Shown here: positions 48,295-60,350 of the stretch, one piece after another
Layout of the letters: the number at the start of each line of letters is the position of its first letter
Numbering within the stretch: the first letter of the stretch is position 1
Origin: Geosiphon pyriformis
Taxonomy: Eukaryota > Glomeromycota > Glomeromycetes > Archaeosporales > Geosiphonaceae
DNA: 64,000 nt
NCBI GenBank assembly: GCA_016748015.1
Contig: JAAOMT010000586.1
Span: 542,534-606,533, forward strand
Reading direction: 5' to 3'
The notes under the pieces: generated by a model
Database searches by the model: none
Told to the model about the DNA's origin: nothing
Seen by the model: the letters and a program-made list of their open reading frames with translations, nothing else
Translations under genes and position numbers: made by a program

Positions 48295-50109
48295 CTACAT
48301 ACATTTTTGCTCAAATTTATAACAAGGTTCAATATTTGATGCCAATTTCCGAGTCCTTCCACTTTCTAACCTACAATCGCTACCACTCCCACGACTGACA
48401 AAGTTTTTAGACTTTGTTGAGCTTGAAGTAGGTGTCCAAGGTTTCTTGGTTGTTGTTGTGGCAATAAACGATTTAGCCCTTTTTCCATGACAAGATAATG
48501 AATCTTGATGCTTCGATGTTGAATTGCGAGCTGTTTCCCTTTCAACAAAAGGGAAAAACCCCAGATCAGAGAATGTTAGATGATTTCCGAAAGGTAGATA
48601 GCATGAATCGTATGTATAACGATTCTCCCCGGTTCCAGTAATAACAGAGGTCAAACCACTAAAGTGAGGATTAGAGGATCCAAAAGGAACAGAGATGCCT
48701 GGCGAAAGATCGTTAGATAATTCAACGTCTGAATTGATGATGTTCCAAGTGAATCGGCGGAAAGAGGTCCAGATAGTAGAGAGAAGAGATGAAGTATCAT
48801 TGAGAGGTTGGGGTGTTCGAACCGAAAATGCATTTGAGGATTCTTCAGAACTTTAAGAAAAGATCAGAATTAATACATTTCTGTAAAAAACTAGGGTTAC
48901 TAAATTTTCTATTTTTACCTTGAATTATCTCTTTGTTCCGATTCATTTGACAACATTTGATTGAGATTATCTTTGGGTATTGTAGGTGAAAATTTAATTG
49001 ACATTGGATCGCTCGACATTAATTCATTATTTTTAGAGCGAGATATACGGATAGATCTATCATCTGACAAGTTAATACCATCAATTGTTTTTTCACACAC
49101 AGATAAAGAGGGAAAAGGGGATATGTTGAATAATCGGGATAATGATGAAGGGTTCGACTTTTCTTTGTGTTCCAAGTTGCTAATCTGATTTGGAGTATTT
49201 TTGAAATCATTTGGCGACAAACTCTCAGCTTGATTGAGAAGAATATTGGGAAGTTGATGCGAAACAGAACTTCTATTCTTCGTCTATTATTGAAATAACA
49301 AAAATTAAAAACAAAGAATAAAGTTAGATGCATTCAATTATAAGAGAAATGAATTCCTCTGCTAAATAATTTTGAATTTCCCTTACCTCGGAACTATCAC
49401 TAACATCAAACTCACTAGGAGCTTGATTCAGTATAGCAGAGTCTTTCACATCAGTCCTGATTCCGGTCAGGATATTGGAAGCTTCAGAAGAAAGTAATTT
49501 TTTTTCGAAGCTGTTGGCCTGCCCTGATTTAGCTTGCCGGGATATATTAGGGTCTTCTAAGACACGTAACGTGAGTTTTGTCAATTCATTTTTAAAGTTC
49601 AGGGTTTTTTTTTGATTCCTTGTATTTTCTAAAAGACCTAAAGTCAATACTTTTCCAGGGATCTTTTCTTGGTGTAAGAGCTTGGGTGGAGGATTGATGC
49701 CGGAAAAACCTTGAGGTTCGGGTAAATAATTATTGTTTGAACTCTCACCGTAGTCGTGGTTGAAAAAGTTACCAGCTCCATCATGTGAAGGCATTAGTCT
49801 TATAAACCCTTTATTCTTTGAAAACATTTGAGAATTGACATCTTGATCAGCTTCAGAATTGAAGCCACTTGAAATTTCAGAGATGCTTTCAAGTGCAGAA
49901 GCGTTCTCGTCTATTCGGCTTGCATTATCGCTAACATAATGCCAATCGTCATCTTCGCTAGCATTTTGTGAAGATGTAGATACCCGCGTTTCTTTATTGT
50001 CTCGAGGACCAAAAACCATCCATTCTTTTTCCGAAGCGGAGGTTTCTTCCGAATCACTGGCATATTCCTGCCTTGGAATTCTAATCGATTTCTGTTTGTA
50101 GGTGGCCAT
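48295..50109 (-). CDS. Unknown protein, 547 aa, mostly disordered, with a LIR/AIM-like motif
   Basis: Three exons: 50109-49387, 49283-48919 and 48850-48295, with GT-AG introns (49284-49386, 48851-48918) that join in frame. The ATG at 50109 is the first in the frame. The N-terminal 130 residues are acidic and Ser/Asn-rich. D-D-D-W-H-Y-V at 53-59 fits the LIR/AIM consensus (acidic residues, then W-x-x-V) that binds Atg8-family proteins; a second Trp motif, E-W-M-V-F, is at 29-33. The rest is Ser/Thr/Asn-rich and polar, with a short basic C-terminus. There is no signal peptide, membrane span or enzyme motif. I do not recognise a family. A link to selective autophagy is only a hypothesis from the motif. 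Confidence 0.75.
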
Positions 50110-50280
50110 AAGTGGAAAGAATATTCACGCGACTATAGTTTTTAAAAGGGCTGAAGGAAGTTTGGGGGCTCAAATAGTAGCAACAAAACCAATTGTCATA
50201 ACGCATACATTCGGAGTTTAACTGTTAAAAGAATGTATCATCATAGATCAGTCAATCAGTGACCCAAAATTCCGTAAATT
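50110..50280. promoter_or_regulatory. Probable promoter region of the 48295-50109 gene
   Basis: A short stretch of mixed composition upstream of the minus-strand ATG, which could also serve a plus-strand frame at 50281. No specific box is certain. Confidence 0.3.
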
Positions 50281-50496
50281 ATGCAAATCAAGGCTTTCCA
50301 GGATAAAGATCCCACACTTATATTTAAGGCTTTAGTTGCTCATAATCATCGTTGCATCATATCAGATATTACTAATTTAGCGCCGTATTATTTAAAAAAC
50401 ACGCCAAGCAAAATCAAAGGATTTGCAAGCTTTTTTTTCGACACGTTAATTAATTTGGATTTTTTGAGGTTTTATTACGTGGAATTCAATTGTTAA
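50281..50496 (+). CDS. Hypothetical small ORF, 71 aa
   Basis: The ATG at 50281 opens 71 codons with mixed amino-acid use (one His-x-His-x-Arg-Cys stretch, C-terminal Phe-rich tail) in DNA less AT-rich than the desert that follows. It could be a real small protein, the first exon of a gene truncated by the transposon next to it, or chance. No family recognised. Confidence 0.25.
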   Translation: MQIKAFQDKDPTLIFKALVAHNHRCIISDITNLAPYYLKNTPSKIKGFASFFFDTLINLDFLRFYYVEFNC

Positions 50497-50509
50497 TTTA
50501 GAAAATCAA

Positions 50510-53500
50510 TAATAAAAAGAGATTCACTAAAATTTTTAAATTATTTAGCTTGTTAACATTATAAGTATTGATTAATTTATATTTCTTGAAAAGTAATTTA
50601 TTTTTGTTTATGTAATTTGTAAAATGATAAGTTTTTTAAATTTGATACAAATTAATAATAATAGTTTTATTAAATTAATATATATTAATATGTGCAGTCA
50701 TTTAAAAAAAGATTTGATTGGGTTAATTTTCAGATCAGCATTTCTTAAAAGATCAAAAACCTTTTTGTAAATATTTAAGATATTTATTTCAGATTTTTGA
50801 ATATACTATTATGTTATCTAAATAGACTAAAACAAAGTTTCTGTTAACTGGTTTAAATACTTTATCCATTAATTATTAAAAGATGGAAAAAATATTGGTT
50901 AATTTAAAAGACATAACTGTAAATTTATATGTGTTATATTTTGTAATGAAAACAGTTTTCTTGTAACTCTGGATTTATTTTCACTTGTCAAAATTCAGCA
51001 GTTAAGTCAATAGTTAAAAAAAAACAGCACTATAGAACTTTTTTAGCATTGTATTAATTTTGAAAAGTAAGTATATATCTCTTTTACTAATAATATTTAA
51101 TTGGTAATAGTTAATACAAAATTATGGAGTTTTATTTTTCTTGAAGACCACTATTATTAAAAAAATTTATTTACTTTTGGTTTTTTGTATAAATTTAAGT
51201 TTTTTTATTTATTCAATTTTTTTTTAATAAATTTATCATTACAATAATTAAATTGGTATGATTTCAAATAGATAAGGCAATTTTTTTTAGCAATAATAAT
51301 ATGTTGTATTATATTAGTTTGTCCAAAAATATTACTTTTTTTAAGTTTACTGGATTATTTCTGACCAATAAATTCTCAATGCCTGTTTTTTTTCTTTTAA
51401 GAAAGATTTTTTTTGTTTTATAATTAATAATTGTATTTTTAAAAGTTTATTTTCAAATAATTTTGTATTTTTTTTATTTTTTCCAAAAATATTAAGCTAA
51501 TAGATTTCTAATTTTTGTAATATATTTAACAAAACATATATTTATTACAAAAAAAATATAATAGTTTATTATACTAATACTGAATACAAAAATTATACTA
51601 TCAATAATTATATTTGGCTTTCTTACCAGTTTTTTTGCTAAAAGTTTTCCAAAGAATGTTATAGTAAGACCAGCAAATTATTTTGCCATTAATTATAATT
51701 TTTTTTGTTAGTTTTAATATTGTTTAAAGATTTTTTATTGCTTAAAAAAATAGTACAGATAAGTTTAATAGTCTTTTTTTATTTTTATTTTCATTACTTT
51801 TTTTGTTTTCTGATTTTTTTAATTGTTTTTTTTTTTGTTTTTGTTTTGATTTTGGGAAAGTTGATTAGTAATAGCACTTAATTATAATAAATTTTTTATC
51901 ATATTTAATAATTAATTTACAGAGTTTATAATCAAATAAAGCTTTAGTTTTTTTGAATTATTAATTATCAACAATAATAATATATTCTTGGTTTTTAAAA
52001 CTTTTATATCAATTTTAATACAGATACTATTGATTTAAATAGAAACAACTTTGACTATACTAAGATATTTTTTTTGTTATTATGTATATTAATCATTAGT
52101 TTGGTTGAAAGTTTATTGATTTTTTTTTAATAGCTTTTAAAAAGTGTTTAGTAATAATACTAATAAATAATTTATTGTTTAAGATCAAATTAATAAAATA
52201 ATCAATCATTTGTATTTTACAAATCAATAAAATAATATTACTATTATTAGTAAGTTCTATTTAACAAGAATATTTATTAATCTTTGGAGTTTTTTCTTTA
52301 AAATTAAAGATTTGTAAAAAAATTTTTTGAACTGTAAATAGATTATTGGCCAAAATTAATATGTGTTGAAATTTATATAAGATTTTTTACAATAGAATAA
52401 GATTCAGAAAATTGTACAATTTCTGAAAATTTTAATTTAAAAAAATTTTTAAAGATTTTTGCTTTTGAAAATTTATTGTTATTAATTGTAGATATTAATG
52501 CTTTGTTAAAGTTTAGAGCAAATTTAACTTTAGCTTTTTTTTTTGTAAAGATAGAAAAATTAATAGCTAATTTATTTATGTTATAATTATTATAAATTAA
52601 ATTGAAAAAATAAAAGAAATTTTTTTCTGGTTAACATGTATTCTTATTTTTTAGAAGTGTACCTAATAGTTTAAAAACTAATAAATAGTAACTTTAATTA
52701 AAAGATTTTCTTTAAAAAAATTCAGATTGGTAAAATTTGGGCTTTAATTTGAAGTATTGTTATTGTTAAATTTGTTATTTTGGTTATTATTGTTTTTAAG
52801 AACTGAAAAAGACAAAAAAAATTGTTGTAATTTTTTAAAAAGTGTTTGATTAATCCACAGCAATAACACATAAGTAGATTATAATTTTGCTGTCTTTAAT
52901 TATAGAATAGCTATTAAAGCTAATTATAATAAGATTTAAATTTGAATCTTTAAAGCTATTAATTTTTTTTATTGTTTAATCTAAAAATTCTAATAATTAA
53001 ACAAAGTTAATTGTAAGCCTGTTTATAAGTTGTTTATTTGGAGTTTTAAGTTTGATTAATAAAAAAAGTAGTAATTATTTGAAAAACTAAAGCCAAAACA
53101 AAAATAAAAACAAAAATTAGAAATATAAATCTCATATGTATTCTTTGGTTGTCTTTAATTCTTTGGACAAATTTAATAGTTATATCTATTGTAAGATTGT
53201 TTTTTAGAGCCAAAAGAGACCAAAAAACATATAATAAATCAGTTTTTAATTTTTTGGTAAAGAAATAAATTTTTTGTTTTTTAGTTTAATTTTTTTTAAT
53301 ATTTACTTATTTAATTAACTTTTTAATAACTTTGACACACTTAATTATAATTTTACCAAAGTTTTGAGTTCTTTTTTTTTAATTTTATATGCTATTTGAA
53401 AATTAAAATTGGGATTTTGAATTTAAGTTTAAACCAAATAGTAAAAGAAGTATTGTTTTTTTTAGCTTGTATTAATATTTATCTTATAATTTTTTGTTGT

Positions 53501-54540
53501 GTATTAGCATTAGTTTTTTATGAAAACCATGTAATAAAAAAGTTTTGGAAATAGCCACCAATAATTTGAAATTTGTATTCTGTATTGTATTAATTAGTTG
53601 TTGTTGCTCTTTTATAATTTTTTAGTTATTTAATTGAATTTTGTATATTATTTCTAAATAAAAGTAGTAAAAATATTGTTTTTTTATTTTAAAGCAGTTT
53701 GTATGTTTTAAAAAATAACCAGAATGTTTGCTTATATTGGGTTATTAGTTATTAATTTAGAAATAACTGTTTTTGTAAAAAAATTTGATTTATTTGAAAA
53801 AAAATTAAAAACAAAAGTAATTTAATTGCTTTTTTTTTCTGTTTTAAGAGAGTTTTTAATTAACTAATAAACAGCTATTTAAATATAAATTTGGTAATTC
53901 AAATATTCGAAATTAAAAAGTTGTTATTCAAAAATAACAAAGTATAAAAATTGAGTAATATTGTTATTTTATTTTAAATAAGTCTTTAAAGTAAGCTTAG
54001 TTAAAAAAATATATAGTGTAAACAATATAAGTTTTAGCTAAATATTTGTTTAAAAATTAGTTTTAAAAGTCTTGGAATTGTTTGTTAAATTGAACAAAAA
54101 AGTAAATCAAGCAGAAAAGCAAGAGATTGAGTTTAATAAAGTCTAAATTATTTTTGTTGTAAACTTTAAAGTATTCTTTTAATTATTATAATAAGTATAA
54201 ATAATCATCCATATAATAAGAAACAAAGTAAAATTTGACAATTTTACAAAAACACTATTTTTATGTTACAAGTTAAAATAACAAACTAACAGATAGTAAA
54301 AAAGAACAAAATTATATAATAAAAAAAATAATAATAAAAAATTTAACTTTAAAGAACAAATTAAATTGGTATAAATTTAATGTGTAAAATTAATTTTATA
54401 TATATTTTAGTCACTATTTTTTCTAAAAATAACAAAAAAATCTGAAGATAGAAAAATAATCTGTACTGTTAACAAAAAATAATACACTAGTATAATTTTA
54501 TGCTTTATATTAGTGTTTTTAAAATTCAATATTAGGTATT
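50510..54540 (-). mobile_element. Decayed Ty3/gypsy gag-pol relic
   Basis: No long ORF remains, but the minus strand of 50697-51174 translates to a recognisable Ty3/gypsy reverse transcriptase: the W-S-S and V-L-T-I-T-N block, T-A-E-F-type D-L-T-A segment, K-T-V-F-I-T-K-Y, then V-Y-L-D-N-I-I-V-Y-S-K at about 50800-50830 (D-D changed to D-N). A gag knuckle at 52827-52868 reads C-Y-C-C-G, H, then Tyr where the last Cys should be. In minus-strand order knuckle precedes RT, as in gag-pol. RNase H and integrase are not found: the relic stops about where host DNA begins at 50.5 kb. Boundaries are approximate. Confidence 0.7.
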
Positions 54541-54555
54541 AATTATACTTTTTAA

Positions 54556-54720
54556 TAATATTTTTTTTTTAACATTTAACGAATGAAGCCCAAAAGCCAC
54601 CTAGTACAATACATTAAACTAAGTAATTTAAACTAGATATAAATCATGTATTTTTTATATATAATCAGTTACTAATAATATTTATTTAATAATCTTTAAA
54701 ACTAACAATTATAAATAAAT
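54556..54720 (-). mobile_element. Decayed LINE-type 3' tail
   Basis: The plus strand begins with a T-run and AACGAATGAAGCCCAAA..., then TTTAAACTAGATATAAATCATG and TAATCAGTTACTAA. These align with the antisense 3' UTR of L3 (6873-7000). The element body that should follow at higher coordinates is not recognisable, so it may be 5'-truncated or a gag-only copy. Confidence 0.6.
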
Positions 54721-55499
54721 ATTAACAAGTAATTTTTTATTACAAAAATGTTTAAATACTTAAGAAAATTGGAAAAAAGAAATAAGTAAATTAGAAAAGA
54801 TTGGATATTTTTAAGAAATAATTTTTATTATTTTAATTTATATATATCTTATATATATAAACATGTTTTTTTAAAACTAAAAAATACATTACTTATATAG
54901 CTATTCAAATTGGTCAACAATCAAATTAGTAATTAGATTAACAATCAAATTATTAATTAAGTTAACAAGCAAATTATTAATTAAGTTAATAATTAGATTA
55001 ATTACTTTCTAAAAATATAATGGTTAATATATGTAATAATTAATAAAAACTATGGTTTTTAATCATAATAACATTAAAGATTGTTTTGTAAAAAACACAA
55101 AAAATAATATAAAAAATAATCAAAAAACTAAAATTACTTATTAAAAATATAAAAAACACCAAATAAATTAATTATTATATTAAAAATATTAAATACCAAA
55201 TGTTATTTATTATTATTATTAAATTTTTGTTTATTATATAAAAAAGTCTATTATTAAATATTTTTAAATAAACTAAAGTCTTCAAATTATAATTAAAACT
55301 AAAAACATTAACTTATAAAATAATAATACAATTAGTTATTTATAATAATATTTTTTAAAACAAATTAAAATTAAATATTAATTATATTAGTATATATAAT
55401 ATTTTTTGGCAATTTATTACTAGTTTTAAAAACAAATTAGTTTATTAAATTACTTGATCTTAAAGATTAAATTAATCAAATAGAAATCAAATTAACTTT
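54721..55499. other. AT-rich desert, nothing recognised
   Basis: Includes a short array of related words (AATTAGTAATTAGATTAACAATCAAATT and variants at 54915-55005), perhaps a degenerate tandem repeat of about 28 bases. No gene. Confidence 0.4.
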
Positions 55500-56600
55500 T
55501 TTTTTTTTTTAGTATTATCTTTAATAATATTTAAAAAACAATTTTTATTTATTAAAAATTTTTTGAATAAATGATTTTTATTTTTGTGTTTGATACTATG
55601 TTTAAAATCAAATTGGTTTTGATTAATTTTTATTTAAGTTGTTATTTAATTTTGTTAAATTCAAATTAATTTTAAAAAATAATATTAAATTGTATTATAT
55701 AAAGTTTTTTTTTGAGATTTTTTTAATTGTTGTTATCAAAATTTTTATTGGTAAATTTTTTTAATTATATTTAATATTGTAAAATCTTTTGTAATAATTT
55801 TTGCTTTTTTTTTTCTACTTTTATTATATTTTATGATATTTTTTTTAACATATCTATTAATAATATTAAAACTATTTTTGGTGTTTTTGGTATTGTTATT
55901 TTAATTAAATTAAAGTTTGTTAACTTATAACAATATATTATTATTAATTTAAAAACTTATTTTTTGCTATTGTTATTTTTAATAACTGGTTTATAGTAAT
56001 CAAAAAAAATAGTATTAGAATTTTTTTTTGTTTAACCAAAAAGAAATTATTATCTTAAAAAATATTTTTAAAACCAAATTGGTTAATTTTTTTTTGACTG
56101 TACTGTTTTTAAAATCAATAATTTGATTTTTTAAGTTGATAATTATACTTGTTTATTTTATTTTATTTTATTTTTATTATTATTAATGCTTTGCTGTTGT
56201 GACTTTTAAGTTTTTAGAAATTTTTAATCTTGCTATTTTAAAAACTGGTATTTTATATAAAAATTATATATTAATAAGAGACTTTTAAATATTATTGTTT
56301 TTACAAATATTAGAATTTAAATTATTTGACTGTAAATTATAAAATGGTTTTATTTATTTTTTTAAGTTTGTTTTTAAGTTTATAATTTTAATGTTTTTAA
56401 TTTATTTTTATTAATATAAAGTTTTATGTTAAAGTTGCTGTTTTTTTAATTTTTTTTGCTATTGTGTTATTAGTTGTTCTATTACTAATTTTGTATTTAA
56501 TTTAAGATTGAATTCTTTAAAGTTTCAAGTTTTTAATTTAACTGTATTAATTAAGTTTATTATTAAACTTATTAGTTTTTTAAATATTTTGGTTATTGTT
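55500..56600 (+). mobile_element. Gag-only element copy G2, decayed
   Basis: The plus strand aligns with the sense strand of G1: 55595-55720 matches the segment before the RRM (I-F-K-I-K-L block), 55857-56030 matches the RRM (I-x-M-A-L-S-V-F-G-S-I block and D-K-D-S-V-R-I-L-L), and 56030-56160 matches the T-I-L-S-x-D-K-F-K-A-K-L-V-N-F block. Heavily AT-shifted, no frame. The 5' and 3' limits are rough, and no LINE tail could be picked out. Confidence 0.65.
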
Positions 56601-56879
56601 TTTTTGGTTAACAATACACATAAAAATCTTAAAATAAAAAAAATTTAATTATTATAATAAATATTATTAAAAGTTATGTTTATTATTTAACTAATTTGTT
56701 TAAAAATTTTGTTAATCTTAAAACTAAGATAAAATTTAATAATATAGATAAGAATAAACTTACATAAAAACCAAATATATTAATGTTATTATAGTTATAT
56801 TTAGCTTTAATATAATTATTTCTTGTTTTAACTTACTAATAGCCTTATTAAAGACTTTCATATATAGTAAAACTTTATT

Positions 56880-57652
56880 AACTTTAAGATTAAAACACTG
56901 CTTAAAATAAGATCTTTTTTAATAAATTGTTTAAAAACAATAACTAAAAAACCAACAGACTTAGTAATAAATCTAACCAATATAGTTAATTTGACCAAAT
57001 TAGCTTCTAAAGAGGTCAACTATAAGAAAACCAAAAAATCACTAACAATTACAAAAAAGAAAACAAAAGTTATTAGAAGTAAAAACTTAAAAAAGCTCAA
57101 AAAAGCAGAAGTTTTAACATAAAACTTAGCACTTATAAAACATGATATAAATATTTTAGAAACCTTAAAAGATGAAAATAAAAATACTTTATAGTTTATA
57201 ATTAAATAATCTATTTTTTAATATTTAAAACAATATTAACAACTAAGAGTTTTTTATAAAATATAATATTTTTTTAGTATATTAGTTTTGAATACTATAG
57301 TATTTAAATCAACTTAAGATTCAAATATAATTAGAGCAAACTAAAAATAATAATTAAAATTAAAAAAGCAAAAAATAAAACATGTCTAATTATTAACTTA
57401 AGAAATTATATTACTAATCTTAAAAACAATATAGCCAAAAAAAAGATTAATTAATTTGGCTTTAAACTTATTATGAGACAAAATAATCTCATTTTGATGA
57501 TTAAAAAAAAAATTCTAATACTATTTTTATTTACCAATATTAATCAATAATTTAAAGCAGATACAATAGTATTTAGTTTTTTAAAATAAACAACAACATA
57601 TTACTAAACACTAGCAGATTTCAATATAATATAAATAATCTTATTAAACTTA
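56880..57652 (-). mobile_element. Gag-only element copy G3, 3' part, decayed
   Basis: The minus strand aligns with G1. 57240-57650 matches 20330-20750 (RRM end to knuckle), and 56930-57060 matches 19040-19187. G3 has no LTR at the site where G1 carries T2, so it preserves the empty site. The Tc1/mariner element starts at 57653; G3 resumes at 59010. Confidence 0.72.
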
Positions 57653-59007
57653 CAGAGAGGTATAAAAAGTATTGGACACTTAATATAATATATAAAAAAG
57701 GCTATATATAATAATATTATTACCAATTTAAGCCATAATTTTTTTTATAATTACTTATAGTTATAATCTACAAATCAACATAAATTGCGTCCTTATAAAA
57801 CACAACAGTGGATCATATGCATATATATAAAATATTAAATATTCTTGTCATAAAAAAATTTACTACATCAAATGTGTCTTGAAAAAAAACTTTCTGAATA
57901 CCAAAAAGAAGAAATTATTTCAACAATAAAGTTAGGACATACAAACAGTAAGATTTTTATAACTATTGAATGTTTATATTCTTCTGTAATATGTATATGA
58001 AAGTTATATAAGCTAAAAAAACTTCCTAAAAAATGAATGGGCTGACCACAAATTCTTGACAAATGTGTATATAAACAACTCAAATATTCAATAATAGAGA
58101 ATAAAAAAACCTGCCACCAAATTTTTTCTTAAATATGATTAAATTTTATTAAAGATACTAACAAATCTATTTCTATACAAACTATTCAAAATGAATTAGC
58201 TCAAGAAGGACTTTGCTCATACATTTCTTATCTCAAGCCATTAATTTTCAGATTAAATAAAGAAAAATGTTTACAATAGGCTTATACTTATGAAAATTGG
58301 ACAGTAGAAGATTTTAAATGAGTTGTTTGGTCAGATGAATCTACATATACACAATTTAGGACTACAGAATTTGGATGTGTATGGCATAAACTTTCCAAAA
58401 AGTTTCATAAGAATTGTATTACAGCCATAATTAGAAAAAGCTTTGGTCATATGTTTTGAAAATGTTTTTTATGGATTGGTTTGGGTTCTTTAGTTCTTTT
58501 GGTTGATCATATTACTGGAGTTATACACTATGAAACCTTGGCTAATTATGCAATTCCTATGGTAAAACTTTATGCAAAAAAAACTAAAAAAAAGTTTTTT
58601 TTTCAGAAAAACAATGCACCAATCCATACATCAAAAGTTGCGCATTTTTTTCTTATCTCTTTAAATGTTGAATTACTTCTTTGACCAGTACAAAGTCCTG
58701 ATATTACTTTAATAGAAAATTTTTGGTCATATATTGAAGTTAAAATTTATCAATGTAATTCACAACTCTCAAATATTGTATAATTGGAACAGTAGATTAA
58801 GGAAGAATGGAATGTGATATCTGTAAATTACTATTGTAATTTGATCAAGTCTATGCCATGTCAAGTTCAAGCTATTTTTAAAGCAAATGGGGGTCAAACA
58901 AAATACTAACATGTATTTTAATATAATAATAAAAAATTAATAATTCATAAGTTAGTTTTTTTATATAACATATTATAAAAGTATCCAATACTTTTTATAC
59001 CCCTCTG
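57653..59007 (+). mobile_element. Tc1/mariner element, 1355 bp, with TIRs and TA duplication
   Basis: Terminal inverted repeats of about 30 bases: CAGAGAGGTATAAAAAGTAT at 57653 and its near-exact reverse complement ending CCCTCTG at 59007. TA is present at 57651-57652 and 59008-59009. It encodes a transposase remnant on the plus strand and sits inside the decayed gag-only copy G3, so it arrived after G3. Confidence 0.9.
57872..58909 (+). pseudogene. Tc1/mariner transposase remnant (DDE), broken
   Basis: From ATG 57872 to TAA 58907-58909 is 346 codons, the usual Tc1 length, but with stops and frameshifts. The N-terminus (L-S-E-Y-Q-K-E-E-I) fits a helix-turn-helix DNA-binding region. V-W-S-D-E-S near 58325 holds the first catalytic Asp. 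The second should be in F-Q-x-D-N-A-P but reads F-Q-K-N-N-A-P (codon AAC at 58610-58612), so Asp is lost. Q-S-P-D-I-T-L-I-E-N-F-W near 58690-58725 holds the last acidic residue. The end G-G-Q-T-K-Y is typical. Not able to transpose by itself. Confidence 0.85.
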
Positions 59008-59009
59008 TA

Positions 59010-60030
59010 CTAAATACTGTTTTAATATTAGCAGCAAACATATCTAAAAACATATTATGTAGCATAATAACAGCAAAAGAGAAACCAGTTTTAAAAATTA
59101 CCAAAAACTTGGCAATTTTAAGAGTATTTAAACAAACAAAGCTTATAAACTCAACCAAAAAAGCAGTTTCTAAAAACTTTTAAAAAGCAAATTTTATATA
59201 AAAAAGCTTTATATTGTTTTTTAATACTAATTTCACATTCAAAAAACCATGCACAAACTTGAAAACAGTTTTAATATAAGCTAATTTAATCTTAAAAATT
59301 GCATTAAACACCAAAGTAGAAGTCATTTATCTAGAAAACTTTTAATAATCAATAATAATTTTTTAAGCACCATTAACAACAGCATTAAAAACCAAAGAAG
59401 CCAATGATAAATTAGTTTCTATTTGGTTAATCCAATTCTTAAAAACAGATAACTTAACAAGAGACTGTTGTTTTGCTTCTAAAATAAGCAAAAATCCGCT
59501 AAAAAATATTATATTTGGCAATACAACTAGCAGTTAATTTTGGTCTATCTTAAATAATATGTTAAATAATATATTAAAAATTTTATTCAAGATTTTATCT
59601 AAAATCACAAAAGAGTTTAATATAATAATAGCAAAAACAAATAGTTGTTCTTATTTTTTGAAATTTTTAGTCTTTTTGGCTATTTTTAAAGAAGTAGTAT
59701 AGTTAGGAAAAAGAGCTTATTAACTAGTCTACTATTAAAAACTTTTAGGCTTTTAGTAGAAGTAAAGACAATATTAGGACTAATTTAAGTATGTTTTTTT
59801 GGGAGAACTTTAATTAGTAAAAAACTAGTTAAAGATAAAAAAAATATTTTAGCAGTTACCAAAAACAGTTTTTTACTATTATTATTTAAAAAAAAGCTTC
59901 TAAAACATTTTGTTTAACTGTTTTTACAACAGAAAAAACTTTTTTAATTGAAACTTTATTAAATATCTTAAAAGAAATATTAGATACAGCTTTTTTGTTT
60001 TAATTATAGTTATAAAATTAAAAAAACAAA
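59010..60030 (-). mobile_element. Gag-only element copy G3, 5' part, decayed
   Basis: The minus strand aligns with G1 from 20760 to 21830. 59590-60030 matches 21360-21830 base by base over long stretches, including the ORF start region and the 5' A/T-rich leader. It is the continuation of 56880-57652 across the Tc1 insertion. Confidence 0.75.
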
Positions 60031-60221
60031 AATTTTTTTTTTAAGTAATAATATTATTAATTGTTTAAAAATATGTGGTCTTAATATTAGAAATAGTATT
60101 AAGAAAACTAAATTATTTTTTAGTAAATTTATTTTTATTAGTTAAAATTTAAATAATATTATAAAAAAACTTAGTAGACTAAATTTATTTTTAATCTTTT
60201 TTAATTTAATTTAATTAATAT

Positions 60222-60350
60222 TTTAATTAATTCAAATAGTTGATTACATATAAAAATATGTTTAATTTAAGTTATTTAATTAACATATTATATTAAATAG
60301 TATTTGGATATATTTTGTTAAAACTTAATAAAAAAAACAATAATATTAAT
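60222..60350 (+). mobile_element. Decayed LINE 3' UTR fragment
   Basis: CAAATAGTTGATTACATATAAAAATATG, TTTAATTTAAGTTATTTAATT and TAAATAGTATTTGGATA match the order of the shared LINE 3' UTR (30290-30380). The rest of the copy is not clear upstream. Confidence 0.55.

Noticed and set aside
47928-48339. Plus-strand frames between the two minus-strand genes
   Set aside because: Short, overlapping each other, no recognisable motif; they overlap the promoter and 3' UTR space of the flanking genes.
48915-49333. Alternative minus and plus frames at 48961-49188 and 49019-49333
   Set aside because: The spliced frame 49283-48919 links in phase with both neighbouring exons; the others contain stops or do not join.
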